Below, piece by piece: positions 1 through 9,586 of a stretch of DNA of 64,000 nucleotides. The position numbers and the translations under genes were made by a program. The DNA lies in the NCBI RefSeq assembly GCF_000425565.1, contig NZ_AUDR01000014.1, forward strand, positions 124,001 through 188,000. Reading direction: 5' to 3'. The notes under the pieces are model-generated. The model saw only the letters and a list, made by a program, of their open reading frames with translations. It searched no databases and was not told the DNA's origin. How positions within the stretch are numbered: the stretch's first letter is position 1; every line of letters begins with the position of its first letter. This stretch comes from Tepidiphilus margaritifer DSM 15129. Lineage in GTDB: Bacteria; Pseudomonadota; Gammaproteobacteria; Burkholderiales; Rhodocyclaceae.

Positions 1-1269
1 TACGACGAGGCGCTCGCCATGCGCCTCTTCGACCTGATGGAGAAATTCGCCGAATACGGTTTCAACAAGTCCCACACCGCCGCCTACGCCGTGGTCACCT
101 ACCAGACCGCCTGGCTGAAGGCCCATCACTGCGCTGCGTTCATGGCCGCGACGCTGTCTTCCGACATGGACGACACCGACAGCGTCAAGATCTTCGTCGA
201 AGACGCGCGCGCCAACGGCCTCGAGATCCTGCCGCCGGACGTCAACGCTTCCGCCTATCGCTTCGAACCGGTCGACACTCGCACCCTCCGCTACGGCCTG
301 GGGGCGATCAAGGGGGTGGGTCGCCCCGCGGCCGAGGCCATCGTCGCCGAGCGTGAACGCAACGGTCCATTCCGCGACCTGTTCGAACTGTGCGCCCGCG
401 TCGACCGACGGGCGGTCAATCGCCGTGTGCTCGAGGCGCTGGTGCGCGCCGGGGCGCTGGATACCTTGCCGGGACATGCCGGTCGCGACCGGGCGCAGTT
501 GCTCGCCACCGTCGGGCTTGCGATGGAAGCGGCCGAGCAGGCGCAGGCGAACGTCCTGCAAGGGGGGCTCTTCGACGATCTACCCCAGGCCGAGGCGATG
601 CAGCCGGCCTTCGCCGCCGTCCGCCCCTGGACCGAGCGCGAACGGCTCAAGGAAGAGAAGACCGCCATCGGATTTTTCCTCTCGGGGCACCCCTTCCATG
701 CCTGGGCCGAGGAAGTGCGCCGTCTGGTCTCGAGGCCGCTCGCTAGCCTCGAACCCGGCTGGGAGCCGGTGTGGATTGCCGGAGTGGTCACCAACCTGCG
801 CACCAAGATGGGCAATCGCGGCAAAATGGCCTTCGTCGAGTTCGACGACGGCACAGCCCAGGTCGAGGTACTCGCCTACAGCGAAGTCTATGAGGCGTGG
901 CGCCACGCCATCGTGCTCGACGAGCCGCTCTTCGCCGAAGTGAAAGTAAGCCCCGACGACTACTCGGGAGGCTTGCGAGTGGTGGCCGAACGATTCGCCA
1001 CGCTCGCACAGCTGCGCGAAGAACGCGCCCGGGCGATCGCGCTCACCGTCGTGCTCGAACGCACCACGCCGGAATTCATCGACGAACTGGAATCCGCACT
1101 GCGGCCCCACCTCGGTGGTAGGCTGCCGCTCGCGCTCACCCTGCGCCTCGACGACACCGAGGGGACGCTGCGATGCTCCTCCCCGTGGACTCTGCATCCG
1201 CAAGAGACTTTGCTCGCCACCCTGCGGACGCTCCCCGGGGTGGAGCGCGTCGAGGTGCGCTACGAGTGA
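1..1269 (+). CDS. dnaE: DNA polymerase III subunit alpha, C-terminal part (cut by window edge)
   Basis: Catalytic subunit of the replicative DNA polymerase. The reading frame is open from base 1, so the 5' part lies outside the window; about 422 C-terminal residues of the usual ~1150 are present. They include the conserved NKSHTAAYAVVTYQTAWLK helix of the fingers region, the helix-hairpin-helix part (YGLGAIKGVG), and an OB-fold around fragment residues 255-330 (WIAGVVTNLRTKMG, FVEFDDGTAQVEV), which binds single-stranded DNA. The gene ends in TGA at 1267-1269. A hairpin with a short T tract follows. The family assignment is secure. Confidence 0.96.
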   Translation, partial: YDEALAMRLFDLMEKFAEYGFNKSHTAAYAVVTYQTAWLKAHHCAAFMAATLSSDMDDTDSVKIFVEDARANGLEILPPDVNASAYRFEPVDTRTLRYGLGAIKGVGRPAAEAIVAERERNGPFRDLFELCARVDRRAVNRRVLEALVRAGALDTLPGHAGRDRAQLLATVGLAMEAAEQAQANVLQGGLFDDLPQAEAMQPAFAAVRPWTERERLKEEKTAIGFFLSGHPFHAWAEEVRRLVSRPLASLEPGWEPVWIAGVVTNLRTKMGNRGKMAFVEFDDGTAQVEVLAYSEVYEAWRHAIVLDEPLFAEVKVSPDDYSGGLRVVAERFATLAQLREERARAIALTVVLERTTPEFIDELESALRPHLGGRLPLALTLRLDDTEGTLRCSSPWTLHPQETLLATLRTLPGVERVEVRYE

Positions 1270-1275
1270 TCCCCC

Positions 1276-1317
1276 GACACCGCGGCCAACCAGTCCTTGG
1301 CGCTACGGCGGTGTTTT
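1276..1317 (+). terminator. Candidate intrinsic terminator after dnaE
   Basis: ACACCGC (1277-1283) can pair with GCGGTGT (1308-1314), with an inner GCCAA/TTGGC stem, and TTTT follows at 1314-1317. The T tract is short, so this is only a moderate candidate. It lies between dnaE and the convergent DUF192 gene. Confidence 0.35.
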
Positions 1318-1356
1318 GCGGTGTCCGGCTGTTCGCCTGTCTCCTTTTGCGCCCGC

Positions 1357-1800
1357 TCAACGACCCGCCGGCAGGCGCTCGAGCCCTTCGACGTGCATGC
1401 CCGGCACGATGCCGCGCTCGCGGAACCACCCGCCCGGCATCTCCAGCGCATAGCGCGCCGGCGCCACGGCACAGTGCGAATCCAGGGTACGAGGTGCCAT
1501 TTCCTCCACGTTGAGGATGCGCCCCGCCTCGTCGAGGAAAGCCACCGACAAGGGGATGGGCGTATTTTTCATCCACATGCACTGGCGCCCCGCCACGGGA
1601 AAGACGAACACCATCCCCTCGTTCACCCCCAGGTGCTCGCGAAACATCAGACCGCGCTCGCGCGCAGGCTCGTCGGCCGCCACTTCGGCCACGATTCGAT
1701 ACATGCCGACCGTCAGCTCTGCACGCGGCTGCGCCAAGGCACCCAAGGGCATCAGCAGGAGCCCGGACACCATGGTCCACAAGCAGCTCTTCAACGACAT
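1357..1800 (-). CDS. DUF192 family exported protein
   Basis: A 147-residue protein of the DUF192 family, whose biochemical role is not established. Residues 1-23 form a signal peptide (hydrophobic core, ending GALAQ), so the mature protein is probably periplasmic. The family core is visible: GLMFREHLGVNEGMVFVF, then CMWMKNTPIPLSVAFLD, then the GHCxxxPARYALEMPGGW-like tail. The frame stays open far upstream into trxC, but ATG at 1800 is preceded by a GGGGAGG ribosome-binding site and starts the signal peptide, so the longer reading is rejected. It is divergent from trxC. Confidence 0.85.
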   Translation of the reverse strand: MSLKSCLWTMVSGLLLMPLGALAQPRAELTVGMYRIVAEVAADEPARERGLMFREHLGVNEGMVFVFPVAGRQCMWMKNTPIPLSVAFLDEAGRILNVEEMAPRTLDSHCAVAPARYALEMPGGWFRERGIVPGMHVEGLERLPAGR

Positions 1801-1834
1801 CTTTCCTCCCCGGGCAAGATGGGGGCAAACCCTC

Positions 1835-1863
1835 TTGACCCTCGCCGGCTTTGCCCTCATAGT
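1835..1863 (+). promoter_or_regulatory. Candidate sigma-70 promoter for trxC
   Basis: TTGACC (1835-1840) and CATAGT (1858-1863) are separated by 17 bp, about 30 bp upstream of the trxC start. The -10 box is poor, so confidence is moderate. Confidence 0.4.
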
Positions 1864-1893
1864 TCGATCAAACTTCTTTGTGGAGAAAACCCC

Positions 1894-2328
1894 ATGAGCG
1901 ATACCCTGCATATCGTCTGCCCGTCCTGTTTCGCCGTCAATCGCGTCCCCGCCGAGCGCGTGCATGAAGGGCCCAACTGCGGCAAATGTCACCAGCCGCT
2001 CTTTCCCGGGCACCCCGTCGAACTCAGTGAGGCGAGCTTCGACACGTATCTGACGAAGAACGATCTGCCCGTGCTGGTCGATTTCTGGGCTCCCTGGTGC
2101 GGCCCATGTCGCATGATGGCGCCCGCCTTTGCCCATGCCGCCAGCCAGCTCGCCCCGCGGGTTCTCTTCGCCAAGCTCAATACGGACGAAGCCCAACAAA
2201 CGGCCGCCCGTTACGGCATCCGCAGCATCCCGACGATGATCCTCTTTCACCAGGGGCGGGAAGTGGCGCGGCATTCCGGCGCCGTCGGCACGGCCGAGAT
2301 CGTGCGTTGGGTCCAGAGCCAACTCTGA
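1894..2328 (+). CDS. trxC: Thioredoxin 2 (zinc-binding thioredoxin)
   Basis: Cytoplasmic disulfide reductase of 144 residues. The N-terminal zinc ribbon has two CxxC pairs (C9/C12 and C29/C32), which separates TrxC from ordinary thioredoxin. The thioredoxin fold follows, with the active site WCGPC at 68-72 and the cis-proline motif SIPTM. Family members reduce oxidised proteins with electrons from thioredoxin reductase and are often induced by oxidative stress. It is divergent from the DUF192 gene and convergent with gloA, with 24 bp between the stops. Confidence 0.96.
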   Translation: MSDTLHIVCPSCFAVNRVPAERVHEGPNCGKCHQPLFPGHPVELSEASFDTYLTKNDLPVLVDFWAPWCGPCRMMAPAFAHAASQLAPRVLFAKLNTDEAQQTAARYGIRSIPTMILFHQGREVARHSGAVGTAEIVRWVQSQL

Positions 2329-2352
2329 CGATCCCGGCCTTGGGATTCCGAC

Positions 2353-2739
2353 TCAGGGCCGCTCGATGAGCTCGATCTTATAGCCATCCGGATCCTCGAC
2401 GAAAGCGATCACGGTGGTGCCGTGCTTCATCGGCCCGGCCTCGCGGATCACTTTCCCGCCACGGGCGCGGATCTCGTCGCAGGCGGCCTTGGCGTCGGGC
2501 ACGGCGATGGCGATGTGCCCAAACGCATTGCCCATTTCGTAATGATCGACCCCCCAGTTGTAGGTGAGCTCGATCACCGCCCCTTCGCTCTCGTCCTGAT
2601 AGCCGACGAACGCCAGCGTGAATTTCCCCTCGGGATAATCTTCACGGCGTAGCAGCCGCATGCCAAGCACTTTGGTATAGAACTCGATCGAACGGTCGAG
2701 ATTGCCGACGCGGATCATGGTATGCAAAATACGGGGCAT
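2353..2739 (-). CDS. gloA: Lactoylglutathione lyase (glyoxalase I)
   Basis: Converts the hemithioacetal of methylglyoxal and glutathione to S-lactoylglutathione, a cytoplasmic detoxification step. It has 128 residues, a normal length for short Ni-type bacterial GloA. The four metal ligands are in place: H6, E57, H75 and E123. PxxGDGxK-like signatures ([11 protein letters not shown]) close the second beta-alpha-beta-beta-beta module. It is separated by about 30 bp from the molybdopterin-binding-domain gene and may be cotranscribed with it. Confidence 0.95.
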   Translation of the reverse strand: MPRILHTMIRVGNLDRSIEFYTKVLGMRLLRREDYPEGKFTLAFVGYQDESEGAVIELTYNWGVDHYEMGNAFGHIAIAVPDAKAACDEIRARGGKVIREAGPMKHGTTVIAFVEDPDGYKIELIERP

Positions 2740-2770
2740 GACGTCTCTCCTTCTTCTGGTTGGGGAACAA

Positions 2771-3529
2771 TCAACTCCGAGGGCGTTCCCAGGGCAAACC
2801 TCGTTCCTCGAGCGTGGCGACGATGTCGCGCATCGCCGCCTCCACGATCGCCCTGGGACCCTTGAAACCGAGCTCGAGCCGACGCCGGCCGCCCGTCTCT
2901 TCGGGTACCGACGGCAGCGAAAAGAGCGTCCCTTCAGGATAGCGCACGGTGAGCGTCTGCATCAGATCGACCAGATCGCCCTCGTGCGCGTCCCACACAT
3001 AGACCGAATCCTCGACGTAGTCCTCGCGATGAAAGAGGTGCGCGTATTGGGTGTCGAGCACCCATTCGACCATCGGCCAGGCCATCACGGGAAAACCTGG
3101 CACGAAATGGTGGTTGCCGACGGAAAAGCCCGGGATCTGGTTGTAGGGATTGGGGATGATGCGCGCGCCACGGGGAAAACGCCCCATTTCCAGACGCTGC
3201 GCTGTGGTGCGCTCGCCGAAACGCGCGCGGATCAGGGCCTCGGCCTCGGGATGCAGCTCGAGCGGCACCCCTAGGGCTTGCGCCACGCACTGCCGCGTAT
3301 GGTCGTCTGGCGTGGCCCCGATGCCGCCGAAACTGAAGACGATGTCCTCGCTCGCGAAACTATGGCGAAACGCCTCGGTGAGCCGCCGCGGCTCGTCGCC
3401 CAGATAGTGCACCCAGGCAAGGCGCAAGCCGCGCGCATGCAATAGCTCGCGCAGCTTGGCAAAGTGCTTGTCCTCACGACGGCCCGAGAGGATTTCGTCA
3501 CCGATGATGTAAGCCCCGAACGCGCTCAT
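2771..3529 (-). CDS. MoCF/CinA-like molybdopterin-binding domain protein
   Basis: A 252-residue stand-alone protein with the MoCF_biosynth fold. It matches the N-terminal domain of CinA: IGDEILSG near residue 9 and [15 protein letters not shown] near residue 70. The C-terminal nicotinamide-nucleotide amidase domain of CinA is absent. Stand-alone members are common next to EI24-type membrane genes in betaproteobacteria; their reaction is unknown. ATG at 3529 overlaps the stop of the upstream gene by 4 bp (ATGA), which supports the start and translational coupling. Confidence 0.85.
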   Translation of the reverse strand: MSAFGAYIIGDEILSGRREDKHFAKLRELLHARGLRLAWVHYLGDEPRRLTEAFRHSFASEDIVFSFGGIGATPDDHTRQCVAQALGVPLELHPEAEALIRARFGERTTAQRLEMGRFPRGARIIPNPYNQIPGFSVGNHHFVPGFPVMAWPMVEWVLDTQYAHLFHREDYVEDSVYVWDAHEGDLVDLMQTLTVRYPEGTLFSLPSVPEETGGRRRLELGFKGPRAIVEAAMRDIVATLEERGLPWERPRS

Positions 3530-4314
3530 GGCTTCTCCTTGGGCAAACGATGGTATGCCGAATGGCTGGTGGCCACGTCCGCCTCCACGATCCAGGCACC
3601 CCGCTCGAGCCGCAGCCGCCGCAGCGCCTCCAACCCGGCATGCACGAAGAGCACGCCCGTGATCGCCGGGGCGAAGAGGTTGAGCAGCGGCACGTAGGCG
3701 AGCGCCGCACCGATCGCCCCGAGCCAGAAGAATGTTCCCCCTTCGCGGGCTTCCAGCGCCTGCAGCTCTTCGGCGTCGGCATGTTCCATCAGACAATCAT
3801 AGGTGAAGGTGCGCTTGTTGAGCCAAGCCGTCAGGAGCCACGGTAGCACCAGCGCAGCGCCGGGAATCCACCAGAAAATCATGCTCACGAGAAAGCCGAG
3901 CAGGAAGAGGCCCGAGGCGCTGAGGGTGTTCCACAGACTACGGGCAAAATTCCCGCCATGGCGCAATTCGAGATCGGCGTATTCCTCGCGGCCCACCAAG
4001 GCGACGACGCGCGGCATCACCCAGATACCCACGATCACGAGCATGGTGACGTACATGAGCGGCAGCACGCCCAGCACCAGCAACACCTTGAGCGCGAAGA
4101 ATCCGGCCATCGCCAGCATTCCCGCTTGCGCCCCGTCCGGCGAGGCGTTGAACCAGCCCGCCAGCCAGGTCGTGAGCGGAGCCCAGGCGAGCACGAGCGC
4201 CACGATCCAGACCAAGCCCGCCGCGAGCAGCGGCCAAAACATCTCCCACAGGATCTTGCCCCGCCCCAGGGTGGCGAGCGAGCGTAAGAGCGCGATGCGG
4301 ATCAGATCCATCAT
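3526..4314 (-). CDS. EI24 domain (CysZ-like) integral membrane protein
   Basis: A 262-residue inner membrane protein with about five or six hydrophobic segments (near residues 25-45, 68-85, 88-105, 135-170 and 195-225). The pattern matches the EI24/DUF540 family, which includes the sulfate permease CysZ. No cys genes are nearby, so sulfate transport is not claimed. It overlaps the next gene by 4 bp and lies 3 bp downstream of ffh, so the three genes probably form one transcript. Confidence 0.8.
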   Translation of the reverse strand: MMDLIRIALLRSLATLGRGKILWEMFWPLLAAGLVWIVALVLAWAPLTTWLAGWFNASPDGAQAGMLAMAGFFALKVLLVLGVLPLMYVTMLVIVGIWVMPRVVALVGREEYADLELRHGGNFARSLWNTLSASGLFLLGFLVSMIFWWIPGAALVLPWLLTAWLNKRTFTYDCLMEHADAEELQALEAREGGTFFWLGAIGAALAYVPLLNLFAPAITGVLFVHAGLEALRRLRLERGAWIVEADVATSHSAYHRLPKEKP

Positions 4315-4317
4315 CCC

Positions 4318-5673
4318 TCAGTGCAGCCGCGGCATCACGCCGCGCAAGCCGCGCATCACCTTGCCCATCCCGCCCTTGGAGAACTGCTTCATCACGCGCT
4401 GCGTCTGGTCGAACTGCTTGAGCAAGCGATTGACCTCCTGCACCGTCACGCCTGCGCCGGCGGCGATGCGCCGTTTGCGGCTCGCCTTGATGATGTCGGG
4501 GTTGGCGCGCTCCTGCGGCGTCATGGCATCGATGATGCCCTGGATGCGCGAGATCGCTTTTTCCTCCATCCCGCCCTGCAGCTGTCCGGCCGCCTGGGCG
4601 AATTGCGCCGGCAGCTTGTCGAGCAAGGCCCCGATGCCGCCCATCTTGCGCATCTGCACGATCTGCTCGCGAAAATCGTTGAGGTCGAACCCCTTGCCGG
4701 TACGCAGCTTCTGCGCGAGCTCCTTGGCCTTATGCTCGTCGACGCTGCGCCGCGCCTCTTCCACCAGGCCCACGATGTCGCCCATGCCGAGGATGCGGCT
4801 CGCCATGCGATCGGGGTAGAAAGGCTCGAGCCCCGAGAGCTTCTCCCCCACCCCGGCGAACTTGATCGGCTTGCCGGTGACGGCGCGCACCGACAGCGCC
4901 GCCCCGCCGCGTGCGTCCCCGTCGAGCTTCGTGAGCACCACGCCGGTGAGCGGCAGGGTCTCGTTGAAGGCCCGCGCGGTATTGACCGCGTCCTGCCCCA
5001 GCATGGCATCGACCACGAAGAGCGTCTCGGTCGGGTTCAAGGCCGCGTGTAACGCCTTGATCTCCTCCATCATCGCCTGATCGATCGCCAGACGCCCGGC
5101 GGTATCCACCAGCAGCACGTCGTGGAAATGCCGCTCGGCCCAGTCCTTGGCCGCCCGTGCGATCGCCTCGGGCTGCTGCTCGGGCGAGGAAGGGAAGAAG
5201 TCTACGCCGGCCTGTTCGGCCACCGTGCGCAGCTGCTCGATCGCCGCCGGACGGTAGACGTCGGTGGAGACCACCAGCACTTTCTTCTTTTTCTCTTCCT
5301 TGAGCCACTTGGCGAGCTTACCCACGGTAGTCGTCTTGCCCGCCCCCTGCAGACCCGCCATGAGGATGACGACGGGCGGACGCGCCTCGAGCTTGAGCCC
5401 TTCGCTTTGCCCTCCCATCAGCGCCACGAGCTCGTCGTGCACCACCCCGATGAGCGCCTGGCCTGGTGTGAGCGAACCGATCACCTCCTGGCCGACAGCC
5501 TTTTCCTTGACGCGGGCGATGAAGTCCTTGACCACCGGCAGGGCCACGTCGGCTTCCAGCAGCGCCATGCGTACTTCGCGCAGCGCCTCTTGGATGTTGT
5601 CTTCCGTGAGCCGCGCCTGACCGCGCAGCGTCTTGACGACTTTGGATAGTCTTTGCGTCAGGTTGTCGAGCAT
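4318..5673 (-). CDS. ffh: Signal recognition particle protein Ffh
   Basis: GTPase of the signal recognition particle that binds signal sequences and 4.5S RNA and delivers ribosomes to FtsY. At 451 residues it is full length. The N domain is followed by the G domain with GLQGAGKTTTVGKLA near residue 107, DTAGRL near residue 190 and TKLDGDARGG near residue 247. The Met-rich M domain occupies about residues 300-451. It is divergent from the cytochrome c assembly gene, with only 39 bp between the starts. Confidence 0.98.
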   Translation of the reverse strand: MLDNLTQRLSKVVKTLRGQARLTEDNIQEALREVRMALLEADVALPVVKDFIARVKEKAVGQEVIGSLTPGQALIGVVHDELVALMGGQSEGLKLEARPPVVILMAGLQGAGKTTTVGKLAKWLKEEKKKKVLVVSTDVYRPAAIEQLRTVAEQAGVDFFPSSPEQQPEAIARAAKDWAERHFHDVLLVDTAGRLAIDQAMMEEIKALHAALNPTETLFVVDAMLGQDAVNTARAFNETLPLTGVVLTKLDGDARGGAALSVRAVTGKPIKFAGVGEKLSGLEPFYPDRMASRILGMGDIVGLVEEARRSVDEHKAKELAQKLRTGKGFDLNDFREQIVQMRKMGGIGALLDKLPAQFAQAAGQLQGGMEEKAISRIQGIIDAMTPQERANPDIIKASRKRRIAAGAGVTVQEVNRLLKQFDQTQRVMKQFSKGGMGKVMRGLRGVMPRLH

Positions 5674-5712
5674 GGGCGCAAAACCTCGGCATTCTTCGAG
5701 TAAACTAGGATC

Positions 5713-6534
5713 ATGGATTCGATTCTACCCCATCTGCTGGCCTTCCTCTTGTATGGCCTCGGGGCGATCGCCGTCGGGCGGCGCTGCCGCCGCCAACCGG
5801 AAGAAGGCGGCCGCTGTCCGCGTCCGATCGATCGGGCCCTGCTCACCGCAGCCATCCTCGCGCACGGCTGGGGCGCCGCGGCCCTGCTGCTGTCGGACCA
5901 GGGATTGCGGCTCGGGTTCGCACCGGCGCTCTCGCTCACCGTGTGGCTTGCCGCCCTCTTTTTCTGGATCGAATCTTTCTACGCCCCCATCGGCTGGCTC
6001 TACACGCTACTCACCCCCATTGCCGCCCTGGTGTGCCTGCTCGTACCCTGGCTGCCCCTGCCGGCCATGCCCGTGGCCACCGACAACCCCTGGATGCGCC
6101 TGCACCTGGTCGTGGCGTTGCTCTCCTATGCGCTCTTCACGCTCGCGGCGCTGCATGCCGTGCTGATGTCGGTCCTCGAGCGCGCCCTGCACCGCCGCGA
6201 ACCCGCAGCCTGGCTCGGGCGGATGCCGCCGCTACTCGTGATGGAGTCGCTCCTCTTTCGCGTCATCGGCGTAGCCTTCGTGCTGCTCACGATCACGGTA
6301 CTCACCGGCGTCGTTTTTTCCGAAGCGCTCTTCGGTCAGCCCTTGCGCGCCGACCACAAAACCGTATTCACCTTGCTTGCCTGGGCCATCTTCGGCATCC
6401 TGCTGCTGGGGCGGCACGCCTGGGGTTGGCGCGGGCGCGTGGCCCTGCGCTGGACCTGGGCCGGTTTCGTCACCTTGGCGCTCGCCTACCTCGGCACCCA
6501 TTTCGTTCTCGAGTACCTCCTGCACCGTCGATGA
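5713..6534 (+). CDS. CcsA/YpjD-type cytochrome c assembly membrane protein
   Basis: A 273-residue polytopic protein with about eight hydrophobic helices, of the CcsA/HemX (cytochrome c assembly) family. Such proteins carry or handle haem at the inner membrane. Conserved histidines are in the LHLVVALLSYALF helix near residue 137 and in the HKTVFTLLAWAIFG helix near residue 216. In betaproteobacteria this gene usually sits between ffh and a CorC-family gene, as here. It overlaps the next gene by ATGA. The exact role in cytochrome c maturation is inferred. Confidence 0.85.
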   Translation: MDSILPHLLAFLLYGLGAIAVGRRCRRQPEEGGRCPRPIDRALLTAAILAHGWGAAALLLSDQGLRLGFAPALSLTVWLAALFFWIESFYAPIGWLYTLLTPIAALVCLLVPWLPLPAMPVATDNPWMRLHLVVALLSYALFTLAALHAVLMSVLERALHRREPAAWLGRMPPLLVMESLLFRVIGVAFVLLTITVLTGVVFSEALFGQPLRADHKTVFTLLAWAIFGILLLGRHAWGWRGRVALRWTWAGFVTLALAYLGTHFVLEYLLHRR

Positions 6535-7871
6535 CCCCGCCGATGGACGCTTCCCTTCCCGCTGATCTCCTGTGGCAATGGCTCGGATTGGCCATTCTGC
6601 TCTTCACCTCCGGCCTTGCCTCCATGAGCGAGACGGTCATGATGGCGGCCAACCGCTATCGTCTCAAGGCCCGCGCAGACAACGGCGAGCGTGGTGCGCA
6701 GCTCGCCGCAGCGCTCACCGCCCATCCCGAACGGATGTTGAGCGTGATTTTGCTCGTCAACAATGCCGTCAACGTCGGCGCGGCCACACTTGCCTCGGTC
6801 ATCACCATCGAGCTCTTCGGTCAGAACGAGACGATGCTCGCCGTGGGCAGCTTCGTCGTCACCTTCCTCATCCTCGTCTTCTCCGAGATCACCCCGAAAG
6901 TGATCGGTGCCCGCTACGCCGATCTTCTCGCCCCCTACATCGCCTATCCGCTCACCGCAACCCTGCGCGTGTTCGGACCGGTGGTGGATTTCGTCAACCT
7001 CTTCGTCAAGGCGCTACTGTGGCTGCTGCACCTGCCGCGCCGGGCAACGCCCCAGGCGCCGAGTCTCGAGGAGCTGCGCAGCCTCGTGCTCGAATCGCGC
7101 GTGCTGCGATCGGAGAAACATCGCGACGTCCTGCTCAACCTCTTCGACCTCGAACGCATCACGGTGGCCGACGTGATGATTCCGCGGCAAGCGATCGAAT
7201 TTCTCGATCTCACCGACGACGAAGAGACGCTGCGCGCGCAACTGGCCACCGCCTACCATACCCGTCTGCCGGTGATCGAAGGCAATCCCGACGAGGTGCT
7301 CGGCATTTTGCACGTGCGCCAGCTCCTTGCCGAGACGCTCACCTCGGGCTTCTCCCGTGAGGCCATCCGGCGCAGTCTCTCGCCGCCCTACTTCGTGCCG
7401 GAAGACACCAACGCCATGACGCAGCTGCAGTTCTTCCAGGAACATCACCAGCGGCTGGCGCTGGTGGTCGACGAATACGGCGAGCTGCAGGGGCTGGTGA
7501 CGCTCGACGACATCATCGAGGAGATGGTCGGCAAATTCACCACCAGTCGCCCCGGCAGCGATACCGTGCTGCAATGGCAGGAAGACGGCACGGTGATCAT
7601 CGATGGCGCCACGCCCGTGCGTGAGATAAACCGGGCGCTGGGGCTCGATCTACCCACTGACGGTCCCCGCACCCTCAATGGCCTCATCCTCGAATACCTG
7701 CAGGAGATACCCGAAGCAGAAGTATCGCTGCGTATTGGCGAGGTCCGCATGGACGTTTTACAATGTCATGACCGGCGTATTCGTTCGGTGCGCCTGTATG
7801 CGCCAACGGCAGGGGAAGGCGATACGTCCGAAAATAGCGTCGGCGAAGACTCAAACGAGGAAAGGCGATGA
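6531..7871 (+). CDS. CorC/HlyC-type CNNM family protein with CBS domains
   Basis: A 446-residue inner membrane protein. The DUF21 transmembrane domain (residues ~10-195) is followed by paired CBS domains (~215-340, including the VADVMIPRQAIEFLDL motif) and a C-terminal CorC_HlyC domain (~355-430). Members are linked to magnesium or cobalt efflux or resistance, but substrate is not provable from sequence. The start at 6531 forms ATGA with the preceding stop. The end overlaps the start of pilB by 4 bp, so it leads directly into the pilus genes. Confidence 0.88.
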   Translation: MTPPMDASLPADLLWQWLGLAILLFTSGLASMSETVMMAANRYRLKARADNGERGAQLAAALTAHPERMLSVILLVNNAVNVGAATLASVITIELFGQNETMLAVGSFVVTFLILVFSEITPKVIGARYADLLAPYIAYPLTATLRVFGPVVDFVNLFVKALLWLLHLPRRATPQAPSLEELRSLVLESRVLRSEKHRDVLLNLFDLERITVADVMIPRQAIEFLDLTDDEETLRAQLATAYHTRLPVIEGNPDEVLGILHVRQLLAETLTSGFSREAIRRSLSPPYFVPEDTNAMTQLQFFQEHHQRLALVVDEYGELQGLVTLDDIIEEMVGKFTTSRPGSDTVLQWQEDGTVIIDGATPVREINRALGLDLPTDGPRTLNGLILEYLQEIPEAEVSLRIGEVRMDVLQCHDRRIRSVRLYAPTAGEGDTSENSVGEDSNEERR

Positions 7872-9565
7872 TCGAGATGACGGGTTTGGTGCGAGCGTTG
7901 ATCCAGAAAGGCTGGATCGACGAAAAGACCGCCGAACAAGCCCATGCCAAGGAAGAAGCCGGGCCCAATGGTCTGCTGCTCGCGCTCATCAAGTCAGGGG
8001 TGCTCGATGAGCGCAAGGTCGCTCAGTTCGCGGCAGAGACGTTTGGCTTGCCGGTGCTCGACATCAGCGCCGTCAATCCCGATGTTCTGCCGAAGAAACT
8101 GATCGATCCGCAGATCGCCAACCGCTACCAAGTCGTCGCCCTGTCACAGCGCAAGGGCAAGACGGTGATCGCCGTGGCCGATCCCACCCTGGTGCGCGTC
8201 TACGATGAGATCCGCTTTCAGACGGGCCAGACGATCGAACTCGTCGTCGTTCCTGCCCAATCACTTGCCCGTTTTTGCGACAAACTCTACGAATCGCTCA
8301 ACAACGCCCTCTCCACCCTGGTTCAGGACAACGAACTCCTGGAAGGGGTTTCCCTGAGCGAGGGAACGCCCGTGGCAGACGAAGGCGATGTCGATGTCGA
8401 AGACGCCCCCGTCGTGCGTTTCATCCAGAAGATCCTCATCGACGCGATCAACGAAGGCGCCTCCGACATCCATTTCGAGCCCTACGAAAAGTTCTACCGC
8501 ATCCGCGTCCGCCAAGACGGCATGTTGCGCGAGATCGCCCGTCCGCCACTGGCGCTCAAGGAGAAGATCGCCGCCCGCCTCAAGATCATCTCCAAGCTCG
8601 ACATCTCGGAAAAGCGAGTACCCCAGGACGGCCGAACGAAGCTCATTCTCAACAAGAACAAGGCAATCGACTTCCGCGTCTCTACCCTGCCCACCTTGTG
8701 GGGCGAAAAGATCGTGCTACGCATCCTCGATGCGAGCCAGGCGATGCTCGGCATTGATGCACTCGGTTACGAGCCGGAACAAAAAGCGGCGCTCCTGGAA
8801 GCGATCGAGCGCCCCTACGGCATGATCCTCGTCACCGGCCCCACCGGCTCGGGCAAGACCGTCTCGCTCTATACCTGCCTCAACCTGCTCAACAAACCCG
8901 AGGTCAACATTTCCACCGCCGAGGATCCGGTGGAGATCAACCTGCCCGGGATCAACCAGGTCAACATCAACGATAAAGTGGGGCTGACCTTCGCCGCAGC
9001 GCTGCGCGCTTTCTTACGTCAAGACCCGGACATCATCATGGTGGGTGAGATCCGGGATCTGGAAACCGCCGACATCGGCGTCAAGGCGGCCCAGACCGGT
9101 CACCTGCTCCTCTCCACCCTGCACACCAACGACGCGCCCAGTACCATCGAGCGGCTACGCAACATCGGCATCGCCCCTTTCAACATCGCCTCCTCGGTGA
9201 TCCTCATCACGGCGCAACGGCTGGTACGGCGCCTATGTACCTGCAAAAAACCGATCGACATTCCCGCCGATGCTCTCATCTCGGCCGGATTCGCTGAAGA
9301 AGATCTCGATGGAAGCTGGCAGCCCTATGGTCCGGCCGGCTGCGAGAAGTGCCGCGGTTCCGGTTACAAAGGCCGTACCGGCATCTACGAAGTGATGCCG
9401 ATCAGTGAAGCCATCCAACGCCTCATCATGGCCAATGCTTCGGCCATGGAGATCGAAGCCCAGGCACGGCGCGAAGGGGTGCGTAGTTTGCGTCAATCAG
9501 GTCTCTTGAAAGTCAAACACGGCATTACTTCGCTCACCGAAGTGCTTGCCGCCACCAACGATTGA
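7868..9565 (+). CDS. pilB: Type IV pilus assembly ATPase PilB
   Basis: Hexameric cytoplasmic ATPase that powers pilus extension. It has 565 residues. The N-terminal MshEN/T2SSE_N region is followed by the ATPase core with Walker A GPTGSGKT near residue 324, an Asp box (EDPVEINLPGINQV), Walker B (IIMVGEIRD) and a His box (LLLSTLHTNDAPS). A zinc-binding tetracysteine (CTC near 457, CEKC near 493) is typical of PilB. It is the first of three consecutive pilus genes; no pilin gene is in the window. Confidence 0.97.
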   Translation: MIEMTGLVRALIQKGWIDEKTAEQAHAKEEAGPNGLLLALIKSGVLDERKVAQFAAETFGLPVLDISAVNPDVLPKKLIDPQIANRYQVVALSQRKGKTVIAVADPTLVRVYDEIRFQTGQTIELVVVPAQSLARFCDKLYESLNNALSTLVQDNELLEGVSLSEGTPVADEGDVDVEDAPVVRFIQKILIDAINEGASDIHFEPYEKFYRIRVRQDGMLREIARPPLALKEKIAARLKIISKLDISEKRVPQDGRTKLILNKNKAIDFRVSTLPTLWGEKIVLRILDASQAMLGIDALGYEPEQKAALLEAIERPYGMILVTGPTGSGKTVSLYTCLNLLNKPEVNISTAEDPVEINLPGINQVNINDKVGLTFAAALRAFLRQDPDIIMVGEIRDLETADIGVKAAQTGHLLLSTLHTNDAPSTIERLRNIGIAPFNIASSVILITAQRLVRRLCTCKKPIDIPADALISAGFAEEDLDGSWQPYGPAGCEKCRGSGYKGRTGIYEVMPISEAIQRLIMANASAMEIEAQARREGVRSLRQSGLLKVKHGITSLTEVLAATND

Positions 9566-9586
9566 TCCTGTTGCGAGAGGTGCTCC

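Noticed and set aside
1357-2322. A 321-codon minus-strand reading extending the DUF192 gene through trxC
   Set aside because: The upstream part is antisense to TrxC. The start at 1800 has a ribosome-binding site and a signal peptide.
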